Shown: one piece after another, positions 45,344 through 53,212 of the stretch
How positions within the stretch are numbered: the stretch's first letter is position 1
Layout: each line of letters begins with the position of its first letter
Source: Acidovorax sp. Root219
GTDB taxonomy: Bacteria; Pseudomonadota; Gammaproteobacteria; Burkholderiales; Burkholderiaceae_C
Length of the DNA stretch: 64,000 bases
Assembly (NCBI RefSeq): GCF_001428665.1
Contig: NZ_LMIJ01000011.1
Location: 664,251 to 728,250 of the forward strand
Direction of reading: 5' to 3'
Position numbers and translations under genes: made by a program
Notes under the pieces: generated by a model
The model's input: only the letters and a program-made list of their open reading frames with translations
What the model was told of the DNA's origin: nothing
Databases searched by the model: none

Positions 45344-46120
45344 TCAGATCCGCAGCCGGTTGAAGACAAAGCGCGGAAGGTGGCGTATCACCAGCATGAT
45401 CAACCACCATTTGCCGGGGGCGTAGATCTCGGCCTTTCCTTTGTCCGCTGCATCGACGATAGCCCGCGCTACGTCTTCCACGGTAGCCAAGGCCACGCCC
45501 TGTTCTGTCAGATGGGCCGTCATGGGGGTCGCGGTGGGCCCCGGCTTGACCAGCAGCACGTTCAGATTGCGGCAACTGCTTGCCACACGGTGCTGGAGGC
45601 CCTGAGCGTACAAGCTGAGCATGCCCTTGGCTGCTCCATAGACATAGTTGGATTGGCGGCCACGTTCGCCCGCGACCGAGCTGATAAGGATGATCGTTCC
45701 TTGGTCGGCGGGAACCATGCGTGCCGCAAAGGCTTCTGCAAACAAGGCTGGTGATACGCCGTTGATTTCGAGTTCGTCGCGGCACGCGTGAAGGTTAGTC
45801 TGGCATGCAGTCTGGTCTGGCAGTGACCCGTGGGCGATCAAAACGATATCAGGCAAGCCCGCCTCGCAAATTGCCAAGGCCGTTCCATCGATGGACGTTG
45901 CGTCGAGAAAATCGATTGTGAGCGACGTGAAGGTTGATGTTGGCGATCGTACGGCCAGATCGGCAATGGTCCTTTGGAGCTTGGCCTCATTGCGTCCGAC
46001 CAGAACCATGTCCGCAGACCCCTTGGTTATCCACAGGCGGGCACAGTGCTCGGCCATGGCGGAAGTCGCTCCAATGATCACGATGCGCTGTCGTGGTTGT
46101 GTGTGCGGTGAATGTGTCAC
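45344..46120 (-). CDS. dprE2: SDR oxidoreductase, DprE2-like (decaprenylphosphoryl-2-keto-pentofuranose reductase)
   Basis: A 258-residue short-chain dehydrogenase. The NAD(P) loop is IVIIGATSAMAEHCARLW, then LVGRNEAKL; the catalytic residues are Ser in ISSVAGERG and the YGAAKG tyrosine/lysine pair. The segment LLVKPGPTATPMT and the hydrophobic C-terminal tail match the DprE2 group. With DprE1 it would epimerise the 2-position of polyprenyl-phosphoryl ribose to give polyprenyl-phosphoryl-D-arabinose. The start is a GTG at 46120, one base after the dprE1 stop, with GGGAG upstream. Symbol assigned by homology and operon context. Confidence 0.85.
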   Translation of the reverse strand: MTHSPHTQPRQRIVIIGATSAMAEHCARLWITKGSADMVLVGRNEAKLQRTIADLAVRSPTSTFTSLTIDFLDATSIDGTALAICEAGLPDIVLIAHGSLPDQTACQTNLHACRDELEINGVSPALFAEAFAARMVPADQGTIILISSVAGERGRQSNYVYGAAKGMLSLYAQGLQHRVASSCRNLNVLLVKPGPTATPMTAHLTEQGVALATVEDVARAIVDAADKGKAEIYAPGKWWLIMLVIRHLPRFVFNRLRI

Positions 46121-46121
46121 A

Positions 46122-47420
46122 TCAGCTCCCTAGAAGGCGGCGCGACATCGACGAGGTGATGCCGGGGTCGCGAAATGGCAAAAACTCCGCTAGGCGCGGA
46201 TACCCGGATTCAAACATCCGGCGGGACATGCGTGCGTCCTTGGCGGGGTAAAGGGTGCCGCCAGCAGCGAGCACGATCTCATCCAGTCGCGAAAACAGGC
46301 GCAGGGTGCTGTCCCGGCGATTCGGAAAGTCCAGTGCCAGCGTGACACCGGGACGTGGGAAGCTGAGCATACCGGGGCCTGCTCGGCTGCCAAATGTCTT
46401 GAGCACGGCCAAGAACGAGCCCTCCCCGCTACGTCCGATCTCACGCAGCATTTCCCGGGTAGCGTCGGGCCCTGCAGCGCGAGGCACGACGCTTTGGTAC
46501 TGGTAAAATCCCTTGGGACCGTACATGCGGTTCCATTCAAGCAGTCCGTCTAGCGGATAGAAAAAGGGCTCGTAATGCGCCACGGCCTGCCCCGCCTTCC
46601 AGCGCTGGAGACGGTGGTAGGCGATATTGAAGGGCCGCAAGGTCATATGGTTGACGAGCGACACGGGTGGCGTGACGGGCATGCGCCGGGTACCGGACTT
46701 GGGCAAGGGCCCGATTGTCGCGGCAGAGGGCTTGGCGCGCATGAAGATTCCGCGTGTGCGTTCACCGGAAAGACAATCTATCCAGGAAACGGTGTGCTCC
46801 CATGCAGCCTCGCTGGCATCCGACAAGCCGAAGAATTCGTCCAGGCTCCCGTACGGAATAGTCTCTGTGTCCAGCCAGGGGCCGGATATGCGGCGCAACT
46901 TCAGTTCCACCCGAACGATGACACCCGTCAGGCCCATCCCTCCGATGGTGGCGAAAAACCATTCACTCGCTTGGCCCCTTGTGCATTCGATGATTTGGCC
47001 ATCGCTGCGTGCCAGCCACAGGCGCAGGATCTGATCACCGAAGCTGCCCATCGCGTGGTGATTCTTTCCATGCACATCGTTGGCCACTGCTCCGCCCACG
47101 GTGACAAACTGGGTGCCTGGCGTCACGGGTAGCATCCAGCCTTTGGGAACAAACGTCTGCTGTATATCCCGCAGAAGCACCCCTGATTCGCAAACCAACA
47201 TACCTGTCTCGGCGTTCCAGCTGCACAAGCGATCCAATCCTCTCGTATGCCAGAGCACTCCGCCTGGATTGAGGCACATGTCCCCATAGCTGCGGCCGTT
47301 GCCGTAGGCGATCCCGGGGGCATGGGTCTGCATCGCCTCTGCGACGCGAGAAGGGTCAACCAGTGGGATAACGTGGTGCGGGCCGGCGCTCAGCCTTCCC
47401 CATGATTGCATGGACCTCAT
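46122..47420 (-). CDS. dprE1: FAD-binding oxidoreductase, DprE1-like (decaprenylphosphoryl-beta-D-ribose 2-oxidase)
   Basis: A 432-residue VAO-type flavoprotein. GNGRSYGDMCLN (41-51) and HGKNHHAMGSFG (117-128) are the FAD-binding motifs diagnostic of DprE1. GPKGFYQYQ, FLAVLKTFG and the YPAKDAR lysine (394) line the active site as in the mycobacterial enzyme. At the position of the Mycobacterium tuberculosis cysteine targeted by benzothiazinones (Cys387) this protein has Ala362 in TLALDFP. It oxidises C2 of polyprenyl-phosphoryl ribose. It overlaps the upstream gtrA as ATGA, and dprE2 follows with one base between. Confidence 0.9.
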   Translation of the reverse strand: MRSMQSWGRLSAGPHHVIPLVDPSRVAEAMQTHAPGIAYGNGRSYGDMCLNPGGVLWHTRGLDRLCSWNAETGMLVCESGVLLRDIQQTFVPKGWMLPVTPGTQFVTVGGAVANDVHGKNHHAMGSFGDQILRLWLARSDGQIIECTRGQASEWFFATIGGMGLTGVIVRVELKLRRISGPWLDTETIPYGSLDEFFGLSDASEAAWEHTVSWIDCLSGERTRGIFMRAKPSAATIGPLPKSGTRRMPVTPPVSLVNHMTLRPFNIAYHRLQRWKAGQAVAHYEPFFYPLDGLLEWNRMYGPKGFYQYQSVVPRAAGPDATREMLREIGRSGEGSFLAVLKTFGSRAGPGMLSFPRPGVTLALDFPNRRDSTLRLFSRLDEIVLAAGGTLYPAKDARMSRRMFESGYPRLAEFLPFRDPGITSSMSRRLLGS

Positions 47421-47818
47421 CCCGCTGCCTTGAACACGTAGCGCTGGTCCAGGTGGTACTTGACCGCATAGCCCATGGCCAACCCCAACGCGCCACCCAG
47501 GTAGCGCATCTCACGCGAGCCTTCGAACAAGGCGTGAAAGCCAAATTCGAAGCACCAAAAGACCAGTGTGGTCAGCAATCCCATCACCGTGTATAGCGCG
47601 AAGGTTCGGGTACTGTGGGCCGCGTCTCGCGCCCGGAACTTGAAGATGTAGCGCTTGTCGAGCAGGTACTTGACGATCAAGCCTGCGGCCGTACCTACGA
47701 TGACCGACGCCAGGACGTGCAACGGCCCGCCGTACATGCGCAAAAAGGCATCCTGGGCGCCAATGTTGACAGCTGTGGCAACCGCTGCCAGCAATGCATA
47801 GAGCAATGCAATCCTCAT
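47417..47818 (-). CDS. GtrA-family membrane protein of the D-arabinose operon
   Basis: A 133-residue, four-helix protein. The loops VKYLLDKRYIFKF and VKYHLDQRYVFKA are GtrA-type positive patches, and TLVFWCFEFGFHALF is a helix of the same family. It is the first gene of the gtrA-dprE1-dprE2 operon, overlapping dprE1 by four bases. In Mycobacterium tuberculosis the GtrA-type gene Rv3789 sits in front of dprE1-dprE2 (Rv3790-Rv3791) in the same order. Likely role: presentation or flipping of polyprenyl-phosphoryl-arabinose. Start at ATG 47818; only 41 bp separate it from the divergent ubiA-type gene. Confidence 0.88.
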   Translation of the reverse strand: MRIALLYALLAAVATAVNIGAQDAFLRMYGGPLHVLASVIVGTAAGLIVKYLLDKRYIFKFRARDAAHSTRTFALYTVMGLLTTLVFWCFEFGFHALFEGSREMRYLGGALGLAMGYAVKYHLDQRYVFKAAG

Positions 47819-47859
47819 GGTGCAGAATCCATGCTTTGTCGCACAGGTATATAAACGGC

Positions 47860-48744
47860 ATGCATGATACCCCGCCATCCGTCACGTCTATGAAGAGGTG
47901 GTCGGGCCTTTTGAGGCTGATGAGGCCGCAGCAGTGGATCAAGAACAGCTTTGTGCTGGCGCCCTTGGTGTTTGCCGGCGCGTTCAAAGATCCACATGCC
48001 ATCGCGCAGGCCCTGCTCGCCATGGCACTGTTCTGTGTCGCATCTTCCGCAGCGTACATCGTCAATGACATCAAGGATGTCGAGCGTGATCGTATGCATC
48101 CCAAGAAATCCAAAACGCGGCCATTGGCTGCGGGCATCGTGAGGAGGTCAGAAGCTCTGGCGTTGGTGGCTCTGCTCTATGGCGTGCTTGTATGGGGATG
48201 GTTTCTCCAACCTGCCGTGGTACTGGTGATTTGTGGCTATTTGGCACTAAACTGGGCATACAGCTTTGGGCTCAAGCACCAGCCCGTGTTAGACATTTTC
48301 ACCGTGGCCTTTGGATTTGTGTTGCGGGTCTATGCGGGCGCTCAGGCATTGTCAGTGCCTGTCTCGTCCTGGATGTTTATCACGACACTGTGCCTCGCTC
48401 TGTATTTGGCTGCGGTCAAGCGGCGCCAGGAACTGAGCCACCGCGGCAGCGAGAGCCGAGAAGTGCTTGAGCAGTACACCGTGGCCCTGGTTGATCGCTA
48501 TGCAGAGATGGCTGCGACAGGTGCTCTGGTGTTTTACAGCATGTTTGTCATGTCGGCACAGCCTGAACTGGTCATTACCGTGCCAGTGGTGTTGTTCGGC
48601 CTCTTTCGCTACTGGTTTGTGGTTGAAAGGCTGGAGGGAGGGGAGTCTCCGACTGATGCTCTGCTGTTCGACCTGCCGTTGCTTGCCACGGTACTGGTGT
48701 GGATTGGCGCGTGCCTCTGGGTTCTTTGGCCCGCTTCCCATTGA
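47860..48744 (+). CDS. UbiA-family prenyltransferase, probable polyprenyl-phosphate phosphoribosyltransferase (Rv3806c-like)
   Basis: A 294-residue protein with about eight to nine helices. RLMRPQQWIKNSFVLAPL opens the fold; the first aspartate-rich motif is YIVNDIKDVERDRMHPKK with TRPLAAGIV, and the second region is YSFGLKHQPVLDIFTVAFGF. These match the decaprenyl-phosphate 5-phosphoribosyltransferase branch of UbiA rather than quinone prenyltransferases. It would transfer 5-phosphoribose from PRPP to a polyprenyl phosphate, the first committed step of D-arabinose donor synthesis. ATG 47860 is used; 47890 is an alternative. Divergent from gtrA-dprE1-dprE2. Confidence 0.85.
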   Translation: MHDTPPSVTSMKRWSGLLRLMRPQQWIKNSFVLAPLVFAGAFKDPHAIAQALLAMALFCVASSAAYIVNDIKDVERDRMHPKKSKTRPLAAGIVRRSEALALVALLYGVLVWGWFLQPAVVLVICGYLALNWAYSFGLKHQPVLDIFTVAFGFVLRVYAGAQALSVPVSSWMFITTLCLALYLAAVKRRQELSHRGSESREVLEQYTVALVDRYAEMAATGALVFYSMFVMSAQPELVITVPVVLFGLFRYWFVVERLEGGESPTDALLFDLPLLATVLVWIGACLWVLWPASH

Positions 48745-48752
48745 CGACATCC

Positions 48753-49175
48753 ATGGACCTTTCATACGCCTTAACCCCCTTTCTCGCCTGGCTGGCGGCG
48801 GGTACGTTGAAGTTCATCATCAATAGCGTCAAATCAGGCCAATGGGCGTTTGGCCTGATTGGATACGGTGGACTACCCAGTACGCACAGCGCCATCGTCA
48901 GCAGTACCGTCACACTGGTTGCCTTGCGGGAAGGCATTGACCATCCGGCATTTGCAGTGGCAGTCACGTTCGCCTTTGTGGTCATGCTGGATGCCAACAG
49001 CCTCCGTCGCCAAGTGGGAAAGCATGCAGAAGCAATCAATCGGCTGGCTGACAAATTGAAGTGCTATGAAAAAAAACGCCTGCGCGAACGTATGGGACAT
49101 ACGAAATTGGAAATAAGCATTGGCGTTCTTGTCGGAATTGGTGTCGCGGCCTTAGTCTACCTATGGCGGGTATGA
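48753..49175 (+). CDS. Divergent PAP2-family (DUF212) membrane phosphatase
   Basis: A 140-residue membrane protein of the divergent PAP2 family. GGLPSTHSAIVSSTV holds the PSTHS motif of the acid-phosphatase fold, and VMLDANSLRRQVGKHAEAIN is the second conserved block. Eight bases downstream of the UbiA-type gene, so one transcript. The expected role is removal of the 5-phosphate from polyprenyl-phosphoryl-phosphoribose, giving the DprE1 substrate, in place of the PAP2 enzyme Rv3807c of mycobacteria. This role is inferred from context. Confidence 0.8.
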   Translation: MDLSYALTPFLAWLAAGTLKFIINSVKSGQWAFGLIGYGGLPSTHSAIVSSTVTLVALREGIDHPAFAVAVTFAFVVMLDANSLRRQVGKHAEAINRLADKLKCYEKKRLRERMGHTKLEISIGVLVGIGVAALVYLWRV

Positions 49176-49326
49176 GCCTATTGGTGCGATAACCATACAG
49201 GACTTTCCAGCTCACAGCTTTTGCGGTAAAACGCAGAAAAGACTCTGCCCCGGAGGCGGGAAGTCGCCTGACGAATATTTTCAGACGGTATCCGCTCGGC
49301 ATATAAAGGAAATTCTCGGGTGCAAA

Positions 49327-52300
49327 TTACTTTTGAGTCATACTTGCTGCCATGGCATTCAAAAGTCGTCGTTGCTTTTGGTAGTCTCCAATGGAAATTA
49401 TATTTTTACCTATTGTAGATTCTGCTTCCATGATTTTTTCCCATTGTCCACTATGGGCATGGCTAAGATATACGGCTGACAAGGCAATATCATTGAATTC
49501 TCTACGTGTCACTTTGCCGTCAGTTGATTTTTCCAGCCATTCTCTTCCTCTTCGGTTCATTTCAGTGTAGCTTCTATCTGAAATGGCGGCCAACAGCCCG
49601 ATCGCTTCCGAAATGTCGTTAGGTATATTCGTGCACTTCTGCCATGCAGGATTGGTCCAGGCACCTTTCATCGTATCTTCCGACAGATAGGGGATTGTGG
49701 ATTCATGGAATTCCCTCAAGAGAGCGGAGAACCGCTGTGTGTAATTATCCGTACGGTTGTTGCATTGGGCGGCAGCTTCCCGCAGCAAGGTCGCTGGCGT
49801 AAGCGATCGTCTATCAACTATGTGAGGGGCCATAGCGGTTCCATCTCCACCATTCAGCTCGGTCAGCAAAGCGCGCGCGCGCCATGTATTGAGTTCCGCA
49901 GGAAAATGTTCCACCTTACTGGGCTCCATGGACTGCGGGAAGGGCTGTCGTACACCCAAAGCCTCGAGGAACGGAGTGGATTGGTAAGGAATCGACAATA
50001 GACCTTCAGCAAAAATGCCTTTGAAACGGGTTTTGGGAGCCACAAGACCCAGAATGGGGTGATAGTCAGAATTGGCCGGAAAATTAGCATAGGCGTGCGT
50101 AAAGCCTCTGAGCATTGGAGCATCCGCAATCTTTCTAAAGCGCACATGCTCGGATCGAGTCAGTCCCTGTCGCGCCAGTTCGGCGGTCAAGGCACCGTCA
50201 CTTAGAATGTTTGCCAAATCCTCTTTCGGCAGCGGCCCTTTTGGACTGGCGACAATAATGAGATCTGTACTGTTGGATATCCAAGCACTATAGTCCTCGA
50301 AGGCGGGTGTCATGGCTTTCAGAATGGATCCGATAAGAGCATCGTCTATTTCATATAGTTGAATCCATTGTACGAACAGTCCTCCTTCAGCTATGTGCCG
50401 CGGAATAAATTTGTAGAACTCCGAAGAAAATAGTGCTCCGACTCCGCTGATCCACGGATTGGAGGGTTCGGAGATGATGACGTCATATTTAAGGCTTTGT
50501 CCTGAGAAATAAGTTTTTGCATCATCAACAATAATGTGGGAGCGAGGGTCGGTGAATGCCCGCTCCACCCTGGGACCGAAAAGTCTTGCGCCTTGAATCA
50601 TTGCTTCTTCTATCTCAATGGTGTCAACGCGCTTGACCCGCTGGTCACCAAGAAGGGTGTGAGTTGTCAGGCCAGAGCCAAAGCCGATCACGCCTATTTT
50701 TTGAGGGGACGCATGCATGGTCAATGGCAATGCTGCCAACAATGCCATGGTGGGCTCGTCTGCTGTCGGGCCAATGCCGGGGGCCATCATGATCGCTGCA
50801 TCGGGCTTGCCATTAGTTGCAATGGCCAACGCACCTGGCTTCGTATTGATAACCGATACACTCGCCGTTTTCCCGTCTTTGTAATAGACAACCTCACTGT
50901 CTTTGGATACGCTGCTTTTTCCATGACGGAACACTCCGGACGCCAGCTGCATTGGGTCGAAAGGAACTCGGAATGCCAAGACAATAGCCAGCAGGGAGCT
51001 GGCAGCAGCGAGTGCAAAGGGAAACAGTTTTCCACTGCTTTTGGCATGCATGCGAATGAGGACCAGACCCACCGCAAGATCAATGACTGCAGCAACGCAT
51101 AGTGATAGTTTCAAGCCAATATTGGGGATAAGAAAGTGAATAGCGAAAAATACCCCAAAAATTGCCCCAAAAGTATTCCAGGCATACACCCTTCCGATAG
51201 ATCGCTCGCCGTAACTATTTTGAAGTAGCGCGATGGTAAAAAGCGGGAGCGTTGTGCCAGCAAAAAAGGCAGCTGGTAGCATGACGATTATTGCTATGGC
51301 TGCTGTTCCGGCGTTGAATAGGGCATATCCAGCATCTGTTCTCGCGAGGGCCTCCATGATCCAGCCAACCCAGGAGAAGGAATTGGCATAGACAGCAAGA
51401 GAACCAAGAGCCGCAATGCCCATAAAAATCTGCATCCAGCCAGCCAAGCGCAGGGGCTGTTGAGTTTTGCTTGCGTGGTTGCGAACCCAGAGGCCGCCGA
51501 ACGCGATGCCTGCGATAAAAGCTGCAAGCATGAGTTCAAATGAATGCATGGTGCTTCCGACGGCCATGCTCAGCATTCGAATCCAGACTATCTCGTAAAT
51601 AAAGGAGGCTGCACCAGAGAGTGCAGTTCCAAAAAGCACCGTCCGGAGTAGTGGACTGTGACCTAATCGCTGCTCTGTCTGCACGTTGAAGTCTGAGGGC
51701 TTCACCGGTTCAGGCTCGCGAGCCAGCCACCAGGCCAACGCAGCAACGGCGAAATTAAGCATCGCGGCTGCGACCATGGCCCCCGGTAATCCAACTCGCG
51801 GGAGGAGTATAAAAACGGCGACCAAAGCACCAATGGCGGCGCCAATGCTGTTGGTGAAGTAAAGTCCACCGAGGACATTGCCATCATTTCCGGGAAATCT
51901 TCTTATAATTCCCCCGCTCATCAGTGGAAAAGTCATTCCAAGAAGGATGGTCTGGGGAAGAATAAGTAGCGCTGCGACAAGCCATCGTGCGATATTGATT
52001 GCCGATGTGTCACCTAGTGCTGGAAAGAGGTGGTCATAACTGATTTCTGCCACGCCTGTGAAAAGATGATGGAACAATAGGCCAAATATTCCGATTACCA
52101 CTTCGATAATTGCATAGCCCCGGATAAGATTGCGCCATTTTTGGCCCGCTTTGGCAATCCATGCGGCGCCGGCCGCCATGCCGCCCATGAAAATCGCAAG
52201 GACCAGAGCCTGTGCGTAGGCTGCATGGCCAAGAAATAGCCCCAAATAGTGGGTCCAGATGGATTGATAGATCAGTCCGGCAAAGCCTGAGAGAACGAAG

Positions 52301-52365
52301 ATGGCCAGTAGCCAGAATCGGGCACGATGGGGCGAGGGGGTCATCAACAACTGCTCCAGTTTCAT
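49327..52365 (-). CDS. Fused MFS-like transporter / spermidine synthase-like protein
   Basis: A 1012-residue protein. The first part holds about 14 to 16 helices in two segments (residues about 15-220 and 240-480). Next comes a soluble spermidine-synthase-like Rossmann domain (about 500-760) with IGVIGFGSGLTTHTLL, VDTIEIEEAMIQGA and VIISEPSNPWISGVGALFSSEFY. The putrescine-binding residues of true spermidine synthases are not obvious, so methyltransferase or aminopropyltransferase activity is unproven. A C-terminal region of about 250 residues is unrelated. A second start, ATG 52344, has GGAG at a good distance and may be the real one. It lies downstream of the glycan island. Confidence 0.8.
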   Translation of the reverse strand: MKLEQLLMTPSPHRARFWLLAIFVLSGFAGLIYQSIWTHYLGLFLGHAAYAQALVLAIFMGGMAAGAAWIAKAGQKWRNLIRGYAIIEVVIGIFGLLFHHLFTGVAEISYDHLFPALGDTSAINIARWLVAALLILPQTILLGMTFPLMSGGIIRRFPGNDGNVLGGLYFTNSIGAAIGALVAVFILLPRVGLPGAMVAAAMLNFAVAALAWWLAREPEPVKPSDFNVQTEQRLGHSPLLRTVLFGTALSGAASFIYEIVWIRMLSMAVGSTMHSFELMLAAFIAGIAFGGLWVRNHASKTQQPLRLAGWMQIFMGIAALGSLAVYANSFSWVGWIMEALARTDAGYALFNAGTAAIAIIVMLPAAFFAGTTLPLFTIALLQNSYGERSIGRVYAWNTFGAIFGVFFAIHFLIPNIGLKLSLCVAAVIDLAVGLVLIRMHAKSSGKLFPFALAAASSLLAIVLAFRVPFDPMQLASGVFRHGKSSVSKDSEVVYYKDGKTASVSVINTKPGALAIATNGKPDAAIMMAPGIGPTADEPTMALLAALPLTMHASPQKIGVIGFGSGLTTHTLLGDQRVKRVDTIEIEEAMIQGARLFGPRVERAFTDPRSHIIVDDAKTYFSGQSLKYDVIISEPSNPWISGVGALFSSEFYKFIPRHIAEGGLFVQWIQLYEIDDALIGSILKAMTPAFEDYSAWISNSTDLIIVASPKGPLPKEDLANILSDGALTAELARQGLTRSEHVRFRKIADAPMLRGFTHAYANFPANSDYHPILGLVAPKTRFKGIFAEGLLSIPYQSTPFLEALGVRQPFPQSMEPSKVEHFPAELNTWRARALLTELNGGDGTAMAPHIVDRRSLTPATLLREAAAQCNNRTDNYTQRFSALLREFHESTIPYLSEDTMKGAWTNPAWQKCTNIPNDISEAIGLLAAISDRSYTEMNRRGREWLEKSTDGKVTRREFNDIALSAVYLSHAHSGQWEKIMEAESTIGKNIISIGDYQKQRRLLNAMAASMTQK

Positions 52366-52594
52366 TCAAAAATTCAAATCCATTCAGCAAGAAGGGTGCC
52401 CTGGATCAACGCGCCGACTAGGCTTTGTTTCGCCAGCTTTTGAGATTGCATGGGTGTCTCGGTCCTGCGAAATGGAAAGGTAGCACTTTGGCACGACAAC
52501 TTTGTTAAATGCAGCGCGAATCCTTGTATTGTCAAACTATGGAAACCAGGATCAGATGCTTTCGTTTTTCATGAGATCTCCCCTGATCGCGCGG

Positions 52595-53110
52595 CTAGGA
52601 TCGAGCTGCTTCTCCAAAGTTTCCTGACTTTCCGCCTTGCTTTTCCACCACCCGTACGTTATTGACCACCATCCCCCGATCCACCGCCTTGCACATGTCA
52701 TAAATCGTCAGCAAGGCAATCTGCACCGCAGTCAGCGCCTCCATCTCGACCCCCGTCTGGCCCACGGTTTCCACGGTGGCCGTGCAGGCAATTCCTGTAG
52801 TTCCGGGATGCTTCACGCTGGCCACCTCAAACTCCACAGCCACCCGCGTCAATGCCAGCGGATGGCACAACGGAATCAGATCACTCGTCCTCTTCGCCGC
52901 CTGGATGCCGGCAATCCGTGCAATACCCAGCACGTCGCCCTTCTTGGCGGTGCCGGCTTCGATTATGGCCAGCGTGGCCGGCTGCATCTCGATCCGGCCC
53001 GTGGCAACCGCGATGCGGTGGGTCGCGGGCTTGGCGCCCACGTCCACCATGTGGACTTGGCCCTGGGCGTCGAAATGGGTGAGCGTTGGCGTTGTGGTCG
53101 GGATGGACAT
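52595..53110 (-). CDS. moaC: Cyclic pyranopterin monophosphate synthase
   Basis: A 171-residue MoaC acting in molybdopterin synthesis on the GTP-derived 3',8-cyclo intermediate made by Moa[36 protein letters not shown] and [14 protein letters not shown] carry the catalytic lysines and His, and [23 protein letters not shown] is the family signature. The E. coli protein has 161 residues. Start at ATG 53110. It marks the return to ordinary GC-rich chromosomal genes after the glycan region; the 229 bp upstream of the fused synthase gene (52366-52594) are noncoding. Confidence 0.96.
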   Translation of the reverse strand: MSIPTTTPTLTHFDAQGQVHMVDVGAKPATHRIAVATGRIEMQPATLAIIEAGTAKKGDVLGIARIAGIQAAKRTSDLIPLCHPLALTRVAVEFEVASVKHPGTTGIACTATVETVGQTGVEMEALTAVQIALLTIYDMCKAVDRGMVVNNVRVVEKQGGKSGNFGEAARS

Positions 53111-53212
53111 GGAGGGGTCGCTGGAGTCGGGCTGTCGGCAGGGGGCTGCAATTTCTTGGTAACCAGTTGAATCGCCGGGGAAACACTGGAGCGTCAGGGC
53201 ATCATACGGTCC

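Noticed and set aside
52489-52504. TGGCAC-containing sequence upstream of the fused synthase gene as a sigma-54 promoter
   Set aside because: The -12 position has TT instead of the required GC, and the orientation is opposite to the neighbouring genes.
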